Shown here: one piece after another, positions 18,027 through 26,030 of the stretch
How the letters are laid out: each line of letters starts with the position of its first letter
Numbering within the stretch: position 1 is the stretch's first letter
Assembly (NCBI RefSeq): GCF_020026305.1
Contig: NZ_CP075691.1
Location: 7,130,001-7,194,000 of the forward strand
Direction of reading: 5' to 3'
Source: Streptomyces sp. 135
GTDB lineage: Bacteria; Actinomycetota; Actinomycetes; Streptomycetales; Streptomycetaceae
Length of the DNA: 64,000 nucleotides
The notes under the pieces: generated by a model
Told to the model about the DNA's origin: nothing
The model's input: only the letters and a program-made list of their open reading frames with translations
Database searches by the model: none
Made by a program: the position numbers and the translations under genes

Positions 18027-18782
18027 TCACTTCGCGCGATGAGAGGTGCGGGCCGACGGCGTGGGGATCGGCGTCTGGGCCGCGCGCGTCACGTCCGCGA
18101 CGAGTTCGACGACGTCCGGCCCGTACGCCTGCGAATTGACGACCTTCAGCAGCAGCACGAAGGAGTTGTTGCCGTACTTGCGCGCGAGCTTCTCGTGGTG
18201 GCGTGCGAGATAGCGGCCGGCCGCCTGGCTGGTGACCGCGCGCTGTCCGCAGAGGAGGAAGACGGGTCTCGCCTCCTGGCCCTGGTCGGCGGTGAGCCGC
18301 GCGAGGAGCACGTACTCCGTGAGGCCCGCCTCCAGGCGGTAGCGCTCGGCGCCGATCTGGAACGCGCCGCGGTCGGGTGTCGGCTCCGGCTCGGCGTTCA
18401 CCCGCACGCCCGGGAGCAGCGAGTGCAGGTGCGCCGCCATGCGGCGGTTCGCCACCGGGCTGCCCACGCAGAACTCGGTGCGCTCGCCGAAGCCCTGCCG
18501 GGCCGCGTCGTGCGCGACGATCTGCGCGTGCGCCCCGCACTCCTTGATCACCGCGGCGAGCTCCAGGAGCGCGAACACGTCGTGGCGCACCACCATCAGC
18601 TCGCCGCCGCCCGCGTCGCGGTTGACCACGAGCAGCGACTCGGAGTTGGCGGGCAGCCCGAAGAACGCCTGCTTGCGACGGAGCCTGCGCTTCCACAACT
18701 GGCTGCGGACGAGCCAGCCAAGGGGGGCGCCTAGGCCGACCGCGATCAGGCCGAGGACGAGGTTGCGCACGTCTTCAGTCAT
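18027..18782 (-). CDS. Hypothetical membrane-anchored protein
   Basis: A 251-residue protein with one N-terminal membrane helix (VRNLVLGLIAVGLGAPLGWL) followed by a basic stretch and a large soluble domain. The soluble part contains SLLVVNRDAGGGELMVVRHD and ERTEFCVGSPVANRRMAAHL, a pattern shared by a conserved Streptomyces family that I recognise only as a secreted or membrane hypothetical. No catalytic motif is evident. The start ATG at 18782 has no clear ribosome site. It lies downstream of no other minus-strand gene and diverges from gamma-glutamyltransferase. Confidence 0.65.
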   Translation of the reverse strand: MTEDVRNLVLGLIAVGLGAPLGWLVRSQLWKRRLRRKQAFFGLPANSESLLVVNRDAGGGELMVVRHDVFALLELAAVIKECGAHAQIVAHDAARQGFGERTEFCVGSPVANRRMAAHLHSLLPGVRVNAEPEPTPDRGAFQIGAERYRLEAGLTEYVLLARLTADQGQEARPVFLLCGQRAVTSQAAGRYLARHHEKLARKYGNNSFVLLLKVVNSQAYGPDVVELVADVTRAAQTPIPTPSARTSHRAK

Positions 18783-18886
18783 GGGGGCGCATGCTAGCGC
18801 CACCTCGGAGACACGTTCGAGGGGGTCCTGACGCGGCGGGGGCCGCGAAGTTACGCTGCGCGGACGGCTGTTGACTGGAGGTACGA

Positions 18887-20701
18887 ATGCGTCGCGCTGT
18901 CGCACGTAATCTGACGCTATTGGCGGTCGGAGGGGTATTGGTGTCGGTCGGTGCCGCCGCACCCCCTTCGCCTACGCGCTCAGCGGAACACACCCCGCCG
19001 GGCCCGGCGAAGGTGCCGGTCGCCGTCGGGTACGGCGGCGCGGTCGCCAGTGTCGACCCGGATGCCTCGGCCGCGGGCATCGAGGTGCTGCGCAAGGGCG
19101 GCAACGCCGTGGACGCGGCCGTCGCCACCGCGGCCGCGCTCGGCGTCACCGAGCCCTACTCGGCCGGTGTCGGCGGCGGCGGATACTTCGTCCACTACGA
19201 CGCCAAGACCCGCAAGGTGAGCACCATCGACGGCCGCGAGACGGCCCCGCGCACCGCGGACGCCGGGCTCTTCCTGGAGAACGGCAAGCCGATCCCCTTC
19301 GCGGACGCGGTCACCAGCGGCCTCGGCGTCGGCACCCCCGGGACGCCCGCGACCTGGCAGTCGGCGCTCGACGCCTGGGGGACCAAGAAGCTCGGCACGC
19401 TCCTGAAGCCCGCCGAACGCCTCGCCCGCGACGGCTTCACGGTCGACGAGACCTTCCGCTCCCAGACCGAGTCGAACGAGAAGCGCTTCAGGGACTTCCC
19501 CGCCTCGGCGAAGCTGTTCCTGCCCGGCGGGAAGCTCCCGGTGGTCGGCTCGACGTTCAAGAACCCCGACCTGGCCCGCACGTACGACGAGCTGGGCCGC
19601 AAGGGCGTAGGGGCGCTGTACCACGGGAAGCTCGCCAAGGATTTCGTACGCACCGTCAACAAGCCGCCCGTCGCCCCGGCGTCCGGCCGCGTGGCACGCC
19701 CCGGCGACCTCTCCCTCAAGGACCTCGCGTCCTACGACGTCAAGCGCCAGAAGCCCACGAAGACGACCTACCGCGGCCTCGACGTCTACTCCATGGCCCC
19801 CTCGTCCTCCGGCGGCACCACGGTCGGTGAGGCGCTGAACATCCTGGAGCGCACCGACCTCTCCAAGGCGTCGAGGACGAAGTACCTGCACCGCTTCATC
19901 GAGGCAAGCCGCATCGCGTTCGCCGACCGGGGCCGCTGGGTCGGCGACCCCGCCTTCGAGGACGTACCGGCGAAGGAACTCCTCACGCAGCGGTTCGCGG
20001 ACACGCGGGAGTGCCTGATCAAGGACGACGCGGTCCTCAAGAGCCCGCTCGCGCCCGGCGACCCCCGCCACCCCAAGCCGTGCGCCTCGGGGGACAAGGC
20101 GGCCCCCACGACGTACGAGGGAGAGAACACCACGCACCTCACGGCCGCCGACAAGTGGGGCAACGTCGTCGCCTACACCCTGACCATCGAGTCCACGGGC
20201 GGCAGCGGCATCACGGTCCCCGGCCGGGGCTTCCTCCTCAACAACGAACTGACGGACTTCTCCTTCGCGCCCGCCGACCCGGCGGTGCACGACCCGAACC
20301 TGCCGGGGCCGGGCAAGCGCCCGCGCTCCTCGATCGCGCCGACGATCGTGCTGAAGCACGGCAAGCCGGTGGTGGCGCTCGGTTCGCCGGGCGGCGCCAC
20401 CATCATCACGACCGTCCTGCAGACCCTCACCGGCTTCGTCGACCGCGGCCTGCCGCTGGTGGACGCGATCGCCGCGCCGCGCGCGAGCCAGCGCAACGCC
20501 GCGCAGACCGAGCTGGAACCGGGCCTGTGGGACAGCCGGCTGCGCGCCTCCCTGGAGTCGATCGGGCACTCCTTCAAACGGAACCCGGAGATCGGCGCGG
20601 CGACGGGCGTCCAGCGGCTGCCGGGCGGCAAGTGGCTCGCGGCGGCGGAGAAGGAGCGCAGGGGCGGCGGCTCGGCGATGGTGGTACGTCCCGCCGAGTG
20701 A
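18887..20701 (+). CDS. ggt: Gamma-glutamyltransferase, secreted
   Basis: A 604-residue Ntn-hydrolase precursor that self-cleaves and transfers or hydrolyses gamma-glutamyl groups, for example from glutathione. A signal peptide (residues 1-30) directs it out of the cell. The large-subunit region has GGNAVDAAVATAAALGV. The new N-terminus of the small subunit is the first threonine of NTTHLTAADKWGN, and the substrate-binding GGSGITVPGRGFLLNNELTD and SPGGATIITTV segments are present. The ATG has TGGAGG eight bases upstream, and a TACGCT box at about 18850 is a plausible -10. A second, divergent family member is encoded at 47.5 kb. Confidence 0.93.
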   Translation: MRRAVARNLTLLAVGGVLVSVGAAAPPSPTRSAEHTPPGPAKVPVAVGYGGAVASVDPDASAAGIEVLRKGGNAVDAAVATAAALGVTEPYSAGVGGGGYFVHYDAKTRKVSTIDGRETAPRTADAGLFLENGKPIPFADAVTSGLGVGTPGTPATWQSALDAWGTKKLGTLLKPAERLARDGFTVDETFRSQTESNEKRFRDFPASAKLFLPGGKLPVVGSTFKNPDLARTYDELGRKGVGALYHGKLAKDFVRTVNKPPVAPASGRVARPGDLSLKDLASYDVKRQKPTKTTYRGLDVYSMAPSSSGGTTVGEALNILERTDLSKASRTKYLHRFIEASRIAFADRGRWVGDPAFEDVPAKELLTQRFADTRECLIKDDAVLKSPLAPGDPRHPKPCASGDKAAPTTYEGENTTHLTAADKWGNVVAYTLTIESTGGSGITVPGRGFLLNNELTDFSFAPADPAVHDPNLPGPGKRPRSSIAPTIVLKHGKPVVALGSPGGATIITTVLQTLTGFVDRGLPLVDAIAAPRASQRNAAQTELEPGLWDSRLRASLESIGHSFKRNPEIGAATGVQRLPGGKWLAAAEKERRGGGSAMVVRPAE

Positions 20702-20715
20702 GCCGCCGCGTCCCG

Positions 20716-20750
20716 GGGGTCTCGCGTGCGTCTCGTATACGTGAGACCCC
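20716..20750. terminator. Hairpin between converging ggt and SMI1/WD40 gene
   Basis: Arms GGGGTCTC (20716-20723) and GAGACCCC (20743-20750) lie exactly between two converging reading frames, 15 bases after the ggt stop. Probably a shared terminator. Confidence 0.55.
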
Positions 20751-22382
20751 TCAGGCGGGCGTGGCCGCGCAGTTTCGCTCCAGTTCGTTGGCGGCCCAGC
20801 GGATGGCTGATTCCGGGTCATCGTGCAGATACCGCAGGGTGGGCAGCGCCTCGCGGACGGCGGCGAGCTGGGCGTCACCGCGGCCGCCGCGGGCCTGGCG
20901 GACGTCGGCGAGGCCCGCGATGAGCAGCAGCAGGGTGCTCCGCGACAGATTGTCCGGGGCCTGCATCAGCTCGACCAGGAACGGGATCGCGGGGACCGCC
21001 GCCGTCGAGGAGGCCTCCTTGGCACCAGCAGCCGGTACAGGTCGTGCACCGCGTCCATGGCGGTCTTCTTGTCGTCCGAGGCGACCTTGCCGATGAGGTC
21101 CAGGATCATGTGACCGGGGCCGCGGGAGGTCCACAGCGAGCCCCAGTCGACACCGTCCAGGCGGATCTGCAGATCCCTGTGGGGCCACAGCTTCGCCAGG
21201 TCCAGCCGGAGCACGGAGGTGCCGTCGGCGTCGGTGACGCGCAGGGTGCCGTCCGCGTCGAGGCCGAGGAAGGTGATCCCGGTGCCAAGACGCAGCGCGG
21301 CCACCGCGTCGGACGCGATGTCCCAGACCCGGGCCAGGCCGTCGGCCCACGCGGCGGCGAGCGCGGGCCCGGTCTCCAGCTGGGCGGTGGGCAGGGCTCG
21401 TACGGGCGTGCGGCGGCGGGCGAAGGGGGAGCGCAGGGGCTTGCGGCGGGTGCTCCAGTAGCGGATCCCGCCGTGCTCGTCGCCGCTCAGTACGAGGCGC
21501 CTGCCGCTGTCCAGCTTCAGGCAGGTGAGCGCGGTCACCGGGGCGCGGTGCAGCGACAGGCTGATGGTCTCGGGGTGCTCGTCGTCGGTCTCCAGGACAT
21601 GCACCTGGCCGTCCGCGTCACCGGCCGCGAGGGTCGTCGCGTCCTGGTCGGCGGCCACCGCCCGGACGGCTGCGGGCCCGGGGACGAGCGCGGCGGCTGC
21701 GCCGGGCACGGGGGGCGGTGAGGCGGGGCCGCGCGAGACGACCGTCCAGCGCCCTCGCGGGTCGGCGGCGCCCTCCTCCAACGAGACCGGCCCCAGGGTC
21801 CTCCAGGGGCGGGGGCGGCTCGCTCGGCGGGCGGATCGCCTTGTCGCCGGACCAGTCGACGCCCAGGGTCTCGGCGACCGCGATGAGCGCGTCGCGCGTA
21901 CGGGCGTTGACGACGATCCTGAAGTCGGCGCCGGGCCCGCGCCCGTGCCGTATGACCGCATCCGGGGCGCCGTACGAGCCCGCAGCGTCCAGCCGTAGTG
22001 CGCGGGCATCCGCTCGAAGGCCAGCCGCATCAGGAACTCGGACAACGAGCGGCTCTGCTCGACCCACGCGCCGCCGACGCTGACGACGACGCGCGGGTCG
22101 GGCTGTTCGGCCTCGGCCGCGAGATAGCCCCACTCATGGCTGTAGTGATACTCGGACATGAACACACAGACGCGACGATCGGTGCTCCCACCCGCCAACA
22201 GCCAGCTGTCCGGGGCGACTTCGAGCTCAGAGATCTTGGGCGGCCACTGGGTGTGAGTGCCCGGGTTCCTCATACCCCCACTCGCGCTGGACGGCGTCCA
22301 GCAACTCCCAGCGCGCCCGCCCCTGCTGATGCGCCCGCAGCCGCTCCGCGAACCGTCCGTAATCGATGATCTCTCGTCTCAC
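20751..22382 (-). pseudogene. SMI1-like / WD40-repeat protein, broken by four frame changes
   Basis: A single protein of about 540 residues can be read if the frame switches near 22250, 21985, 21795 and 21030. The N-terminal part (GRFAERLRAHQQGRARWEL, then SHEWGYLAAEAEQPDPRVVV and VVNARTRDALIAVAETLGVD) resembles SMI1/KNR4-type regions. The centre holds degenerate WD40 blades (ISLSLHRAPVTALTCLKL, LVLSGDEHGGIRYWSTRRK, LAAAWADGLARVWDIASDA). The end is helical HEAT-like sequence (IRWAANELERN). The alternating frame changes leave no usable product. SMI1 domains are common in immunity proteins against contact toxins, but no toxin gene is near. Confidence 0.6.
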
Positions 22383-22428
22383 CGGCGCATCGTACGAATG
22401 ATCTACGTAGGGGAGTGTCCCCGAGGTG

Positions 22429-23196
22429 TCACAGTGCCGTGAGGATCCTGGGACCGTCCTGGGTGATCGCCACGGTGTGCTCGGCGTGGGCCGCGCGGCT
22501 CCCGTCGTTCGTCCGCAGCGTCCAGCCGTCGGGCGCGGGGTGGTAGTGATCGTCGCCACCGGCGATCACCATCGGCTCGATGGCCAGGACCATGCCGGGC
22601 CGCAGCGGCATGCCGCGGCCGGGCCGACCCTCGTTCGGCACGCCGGGGTCCTCGTGCATGCGGCGCCCGATGCCGTGCCCACCGAACCCCTCGGGGATGC
22701 CGTACCCCGCCTTGCGGCAGACGGTGCCGATGGCATGGGCGATGTCGCCGATGCGGTTGCCGACGACCGCCGCCTCGATGCCCGCCGCCAGGGCGTGCTC
22801 GGCCGTCTCGATGAGGCGCAGGTCCTCGGGTCGCGGGGTGCCGACGATGAAGCTGACCGCCGAGTCCCCGGCCCAGCCGCCGAGCTGGGCGCCGAAGTCG
22901 ATGGAGACCAGGTCGCCGTCGCGCAGGCGGTAGGCGGTCGGGACGCCGTGCACGATCGCGTCGTTCACCGAGGTGCACAGGACCGCGGGGAAGGGCACCG
23001 GGGCGAAGTGCGGCCGGTAGCCGAGGAAGGGCGAGGAGGCCCCGGCCTCGCGGAGCACGTCGTGCGCGATCGCGTCCAGGTCGAGCAGCGCTACGCCGAC
23101 GGCCGCGGCCTCGCGCGCAGCCGTGAGCGCCTGCGCCACGACGCGACCCGCCTCGCGCATCGCGTCGATCGATTCATCAGTCTTGAGTTCCACCAT
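22429..23196 (-). CDS. map: Type I methionine aminopeptidase
   Basis: A 255-residue enzyme that removes N-terminal methionine from new proteins. All five metal ligands are visible: the two aspartates in SIDFGAQLGGWAGDSAV, the histidine in FGGHGIGRRMHEDP, and glutamates in VLAIEPMV and RAAHAEHTVAI. ATG 23196 (MVELKTDES) is chosen because a TATAGT box ends seven bases upstream, indicating a leaderless transcript; ATG 23202 is possible. It is transcribed divergently from a small XRE regulator, an arrangement that suggests a regulated, secondary aminopeptidase rather than the ribosomal-operon copy. Confidence 0.92.
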   Translation of the reverse strand: MVELKTDESIDAMREAGRVVAQALTAAREAAAVGVALLDLDAIAHDVLREAGASSPFLGYRPHFAPVPFPAVLCTSVNDAIVHGVPTAYRLRDGDLVSIDFGAQLGGWAGDSAVSFIVGTPRPEDLRLIETAEHALAAGIEAAVVGNRIGDIAHAIGTVCRKAGYGIPEGFGGHGIGRRMHEDPGVPNEGRPGRGMPLRPGMVLAIEPMVIAGGDDHYHPAPDGWTLRTNDGSRAAHAEHTVAITQDGPRILTAL

Positions 23197-23203
23197 GCCC
23201 ATT

Positions 23204-23236
23204 ACTATACCGGTATTTAAATGGGCGTCGTACGAT
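23204..23236. promoter_or_regulatory. Divergent leaderless promoters of map and XRE gene with palindrome
   Basis: On the minus strand TATAGT (23204-23209) lies 7 bases before the map ATG. On the plus strand TACGAT (23231-23236) lies 6 bases before the XRE gene ATG. Between them is the 10-bp palindrome ATACCGGTAT (23207-23216), which overlaps the map -10 and sits where the XRE -35 should be. It is a natural operator for autoregulation and co-repression. Confidence 0.55.
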
Positions 23237-23242
23237 GGCGGC

Positions 23243-23494
23243 ATGGTTCGTACCCCCTTGACCCCCGAAGAGCGTGAGCGCGGCGAGCGGCTGGGGCAGC
23301 TGCTGCGGGAAGCGCGAGGGACGCGGAGCATGGTGTCGGTGGCCGCGGAGGCTGGGCTCTCCGCGGAGACCCTCCGGAAGATCGAGACGGGACGGGCGCC
23401 GACGCCGGCGCTCTTCACGGTGGCGGCGCTGGCCTCCGTCCTGCACCTCTCCCTGGACGAAATCGTCCTCCGCTGCGAGCTCGCTCCTGCGTGA
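23243..23494 (+). CDS. XRE-family transcriptional regulator, small
   Basis: An 83-residue protein consisting almost only of a Cro/C1-type helix-turn-helix (MVSVAAEAGLSAETLRKIET, then TPALFTVAALASVLHLSLDE). It probably binds as a dimer to the palindrome in its own promoter region and controls itself and the divergent methionine aminopeptidase gene. The start at 23243 follows a TACGAT box by six bases with no ribosome binding site, so translation is probably leaderless. Confidence 0.85.
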   Translation: MVRTPLTPEERERGERLGQLLREARGTRSMVSVAAEAGLSAETLRKIETGRAPTPALFTVAALASVLHLSLDEIVLRCELAPA

Positions 23495-23528
23495 CGGGTG
23501 CGCGAGGCATCAAGGCGTCGAGGCGGGA

Positions 23529-23552
23529 GCGCGCCCGCGGCCGCGGGCGCGC
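23529..23552. terminator. Perfect GC palindrome after XRE gene
   Basis: A 24-bp perfect palindrome with 10-base arms GCGCGCCCGC and GCGGGCGCGC around GGCC lies 35 bases after the XRE stop. It would form a very stable hairpin and probably ends that transcript. Confidence 0.55.
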
Positions 23553-23612
23553 CCCCCAAACGCACCCCAGGCAACCGGACAACCACCGGAAAACTCCGTG
23601 TAGTCGTCCAGT

Positions 23613-23645
23613 AACACGTCTGGTGTTATCTTCCGGACCGGAAGA
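23613..23645. promoter_or_regulatory. Two adjacent inverted repeats upstream of the proline-rich protein gene
   Basis: AACAC-GTCTG-GTGTT (23613-23627) and TCTTCCGG-A-CCGGAAGA (23629-23645) are perfect inverted repeats placed side by side, 31-63 bases before the ATG at 23676. Their position fits operator sites. No regulator can be assigned. Confidence 0.45.
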
Positions 23646-23675
23646 CTCCAGTCTCCACGGGGCGGTGCTGGTCAG

Positions 23676-24980
23676 ATGGCAGTGGGACAACTCCCGGACC
23701 AAGTAGGGGAGTTCGCAAGGTACTTGAGGGACCTGCTGGGACGCCTGGACCAGGCAACCGGCTGGTGCGGCGTGTTCTGGCAACGCGACCCGGACGGCAT
23801 GCGCGCCTGCCTGGACGGCGTAGAGGTCCCGCCCTGGGACGTGGTCCAGGCCCTGCTCCACGACCTCGCGGCCGACCGAGGCATCCCCGAGGCCGAACGC
23901 GAGACCCACAGGGCCCGCACCCTGCACCGCGCGTCACTCACCGCGTACGACTCCCGCCCCGGCGCCCGCGAGCTGCTCGGCGACCGCCTCGACATGATGC
24001 TCACGGAGCGGCGGCTCGCCCTGGAGAGGGAGGCGGACCTGAGCCGCCTGCTGTCCGAGGCGACCGCCCCCGACGACGCCGACCGCATCAGCCTCGACCT
24101 CGCGTGGGTGCGCGACGACCACGAGCGGGCGACCGCCCGGTGCGCGGAACTCCAGGAGCGACTGGCCCGCCTGGAGTCGGCGGACCGCCCCACCTGGGCG
24201 AACCCCGGCACGACTCCGACTCGCCCCCGCCCCGACGCCGCCCCCAACCCCGACCAGCCCCACCACCCCCGGGGTGCCCGCTACGCAGGCCTGCAGACCA
24301 CGGACACGTACCCGGAGCCCGCCGCACCCCCCACCCCCACGCCCGCAACGCCCTCCACCCCCCGCGGCGCACGCTATGAACCGCCGCCCCCCGAGGCACC
24401 CACCCCCGAAGTACCCCCCCCCGCCCCCACCCCCCACGCCAAGCCCGACCACGCCAAGCCCGACCACACCACACAGACCGTCCAGGCCCTGCTCCACCTC
24501 CGCCGCGAAGGCCGCACCGGCGAGGCCCACGCCGTACTGGTGGAGGCGGCGGCCCGACCGCCCCACGACCTGCCGCCGCTCGCCGCGGAACTGCACCGCG
24601 CGGGACTGGCCGCGGACTGGGCCACCCTCCTCTGGGAGGCCGCCTCGCTGCCCCCCGACCGCCTCGTGGCCCTCGCGGACGCCCTCGCGGGCGCGGGCCG
24701 CGCGGACGACTGCCGGAAGCTGCTGCGGCAGGGCGTCGCACGCCCGGCACCGGAGATCGCCGAGGCGATCCTCGCGCTGATCGACGCGGGCCGGGAGCGG
24801 GAGGCCCGCGCGCTCCTCGACTCGTATCTCCGCGTCCGCACCCCGGAGGACGCGGCGCGCTGCGCGCACACCGACCCTCGCCGCCTCGTCCCACTGCTCC
24901 TGGAGACGGCCCGGGGGGTCTCGGAGGAACACCGCTGGGACCTGGTGCACGCCCTGCGCGTGGCGGGCTTCAACGCGTGA
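23676..24980 (+). CDS. Hypothetical protein with proline-rich linker
   Basis: A 434-residue protein of a conserved but uncharacterised actinomycete type. Residues 1-165 are helical with a coiled-coil-like segment (DRISLDLAWVRDDHERATA). The N-terminus (QLPDQVGEFARYLRDLLGRL) resembles the helix-turn-helix leader of Streptomyces signalling proteins. Residues about 170-265 are rich in Pro, with the motif PRGARY twice and AKPDHAKPDHTTQ. Residues 270-434 are helical repeats (LREGRTGEAHAVLVEAA, LLRQGVARPAPEIAEAILAL) of TPR-like character. No enzyme motif was found. It probably serves as a scaffold or regulator; start ATG is given, but GTG at 23682 is possible. Confidence 0.7.
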   Translation: MAVGQLPDQVGEFARYLRDLLGRLDQATGWCGVFWQRDPDGMRACLDGVEVPPWDVVQALLHDLAADRGIPEAERETHRARTLHRASLTAYDSRPGARELLGDRLDMMLTERRLALEREADLSRLLSEATAPDDADRISLDLAWVRDDHERATARCAELQERLARLESADRPTWANPGTTPTRPRPDAAPNPDQPHHPRGARYAGLQTTDTYPEPAAPPTPTPATPSTPRGARYEPPPPEAPTPEVPPPAPTPHAKPDHAKPDHTTQTVQALLHLRREGRTGEAHAVLVEAAARPPHDLPPLAAELHRAGLAADWATLLWEAASLPPDRLVALADALAGAGRADDCRKLLRQGVARPAPEIAEAILALIDAGREREARALLDSYLRVRTPEDAARCAHTDPRRLVPLLLETARGVSEEHRWDLVHALRVAGFNA

Positions 24981-25096
24981 ATTGCACCCGCCCCTCGCCC
25001 GCTCGGGTGCGAAACATGATCGACTCCGCCGGCTGACGACGATGGTCTTGCTCAGCCCGTCGGCGCAGGCTTACGTTTGCCTGTCCACGCACCAAA

Positions 25097-25138
25097 TCTA
25101 CGTGCGTAGAGACTCTCTCTACGTGCGTACAGGCTCTC
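25097..25138 (+). promoter_or_regulatory. Tandem 21-bp repeat upstream of the pyrimidine catabolism genes
   Basis: Two directly adjacent 21-bp units, each starting TCTACGTGCGTA and ending CTCTC, differ at two positions only. The first unit contains the inverted repeat TCTACG-TG-CGTAGA. The period equals two helical turns, so two regulator dimers would sit on the same DNA face. The pair ends 49 bases before the beta-ureidopropionase ATG. A regulator operator is the best reading. Confidence 0.6.
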
Positions 25139-25187
25139 TGACGCCCTCTCAAGGGCAGTCCTCCCCAGGGCAGTGAAGGAGCAGCTC

Positions 25188-26030
25188 ATGGTCAACGTCG
25201 TACGCGCCGCACTAGTCCAGGCGACCTGGACGGGCGACACCGAATCCATGATCGCCAAGCACGAGGAGCACGCCCGCGAGGCGGCCCGGCAGGGCGCGAA
25301 GATCATCGGATTCCAAGAGGTCTTCAACGCTCCCTACTTCTGCCAGGTCCAGGAGCCCGAGCACTACCGCTGGGCCGAGCCCGTGCCGGACGGACCCACC
25401 GTCACGCGCATGCGGGCGCTCGCCCGCGAGACCGGCATGGTGATCGTCGTCCCGGTCTTCGAAACCGAGCAGTCCGGTTTCTACTACAACACCGCGGCCG
25501 TGATCGACGCCGACGGAAGCTACCTCGGCAAGTACCGCAAGCATCACATCCCCCAGGTCAAGGGCTTCTGGGAGAAGTACTACTTCAAGCCGGGAAACCT
25601 GGGCTGGCCGGTCTTCGACACCACCGTCGGCAAGGTCGGCGTATACATCTGCTACGACCGCCACTTCCCGGAGGGCTGGCGCCAACTCGGCCTGAACGGT
25701 GCCCAGATCGTCTACAACCCCTCCGCCACCCACCGCGGCCTCTCCTCCCACCTCTGGCAGCTGGAACAACCCGCGGCGGCCGTCGCCAACGAGTACTTCA
25801 TCGCCGCGATCAACCGCGTGGGCCAGGAGGAGTACGGCGACAACGACTTCTACGGAACGTCGTACTTCGTCGATCCGCGAGGCCAGTTCGTCGGCGAGCC
25901 CGCGAGCGACAAGACAGAGGAACTCCTCATCCGCGACCTCGACTTCGGGCTCATCGAGGAAGTACGACAACAGTGGGCGTTCTACCGCGACCGACGCCCC
26001 GACGTCTACGAAGGGCTGGTGCAGCCGTGA
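25188..26030 (+). CDS. Beta-ureidopropionase-type nitrilase
   Basis: A 280-residue carbon-nitrogen hydrolase. The catalytic triad is visible as glutamate in IIGFQEVFNAPYF, lysine in KYRKHHIPQVKGF and cysteine in VGVYICYDRHFPEGW. It should hydrolyse N-carbamoyl-beta-alanine to beta-alanine, CO2 and ammonia, the third step of reductive pyrimidine breakdown; N-carbamoylputrescine is an alternative substrate for close relatives. ATG 25188 is chosen because AAGGAG lies six bases upstream, although a GTG at 25173 is in frame. Its stop overlaps the start of the aminotransferase gene, and dihydropyrimidinase follows, which supports the pyrimidine role. Confidence 0.87.
   Translation: MVNVVRAALVQATWTGDTESMIAKHEEHAREAARQGAKIIGFQEVFNAPYFCQVQEPEHYRWAEPVPDGPTVTRMRALARETGMVIVVPVFETEQSGFYYNTAAVIDADGSYLGKYRKHHIPQVKGFWEKYYFKPGNLGWPVFDTTVGKVGVYICYDRHFPEGWRQLGLNGAQIVYNPSATHRGLSSHLWQLEQPAAAVANEYFIAAINRVGQEEYGDNDFYGTSYFVDPRGQFVGEPASDKTEELLIRDLDFGLIEEVRQQWAFYRDRRPDVYEGLVQP

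Noticed and set aside
25173..25187. Upstream GTG as start of the beta-ureidopropionase gene
   Set aside because: Using it would place the only good ribosome site (AAGGAG) inside the coding region; ATG 25188 is properly spaced.
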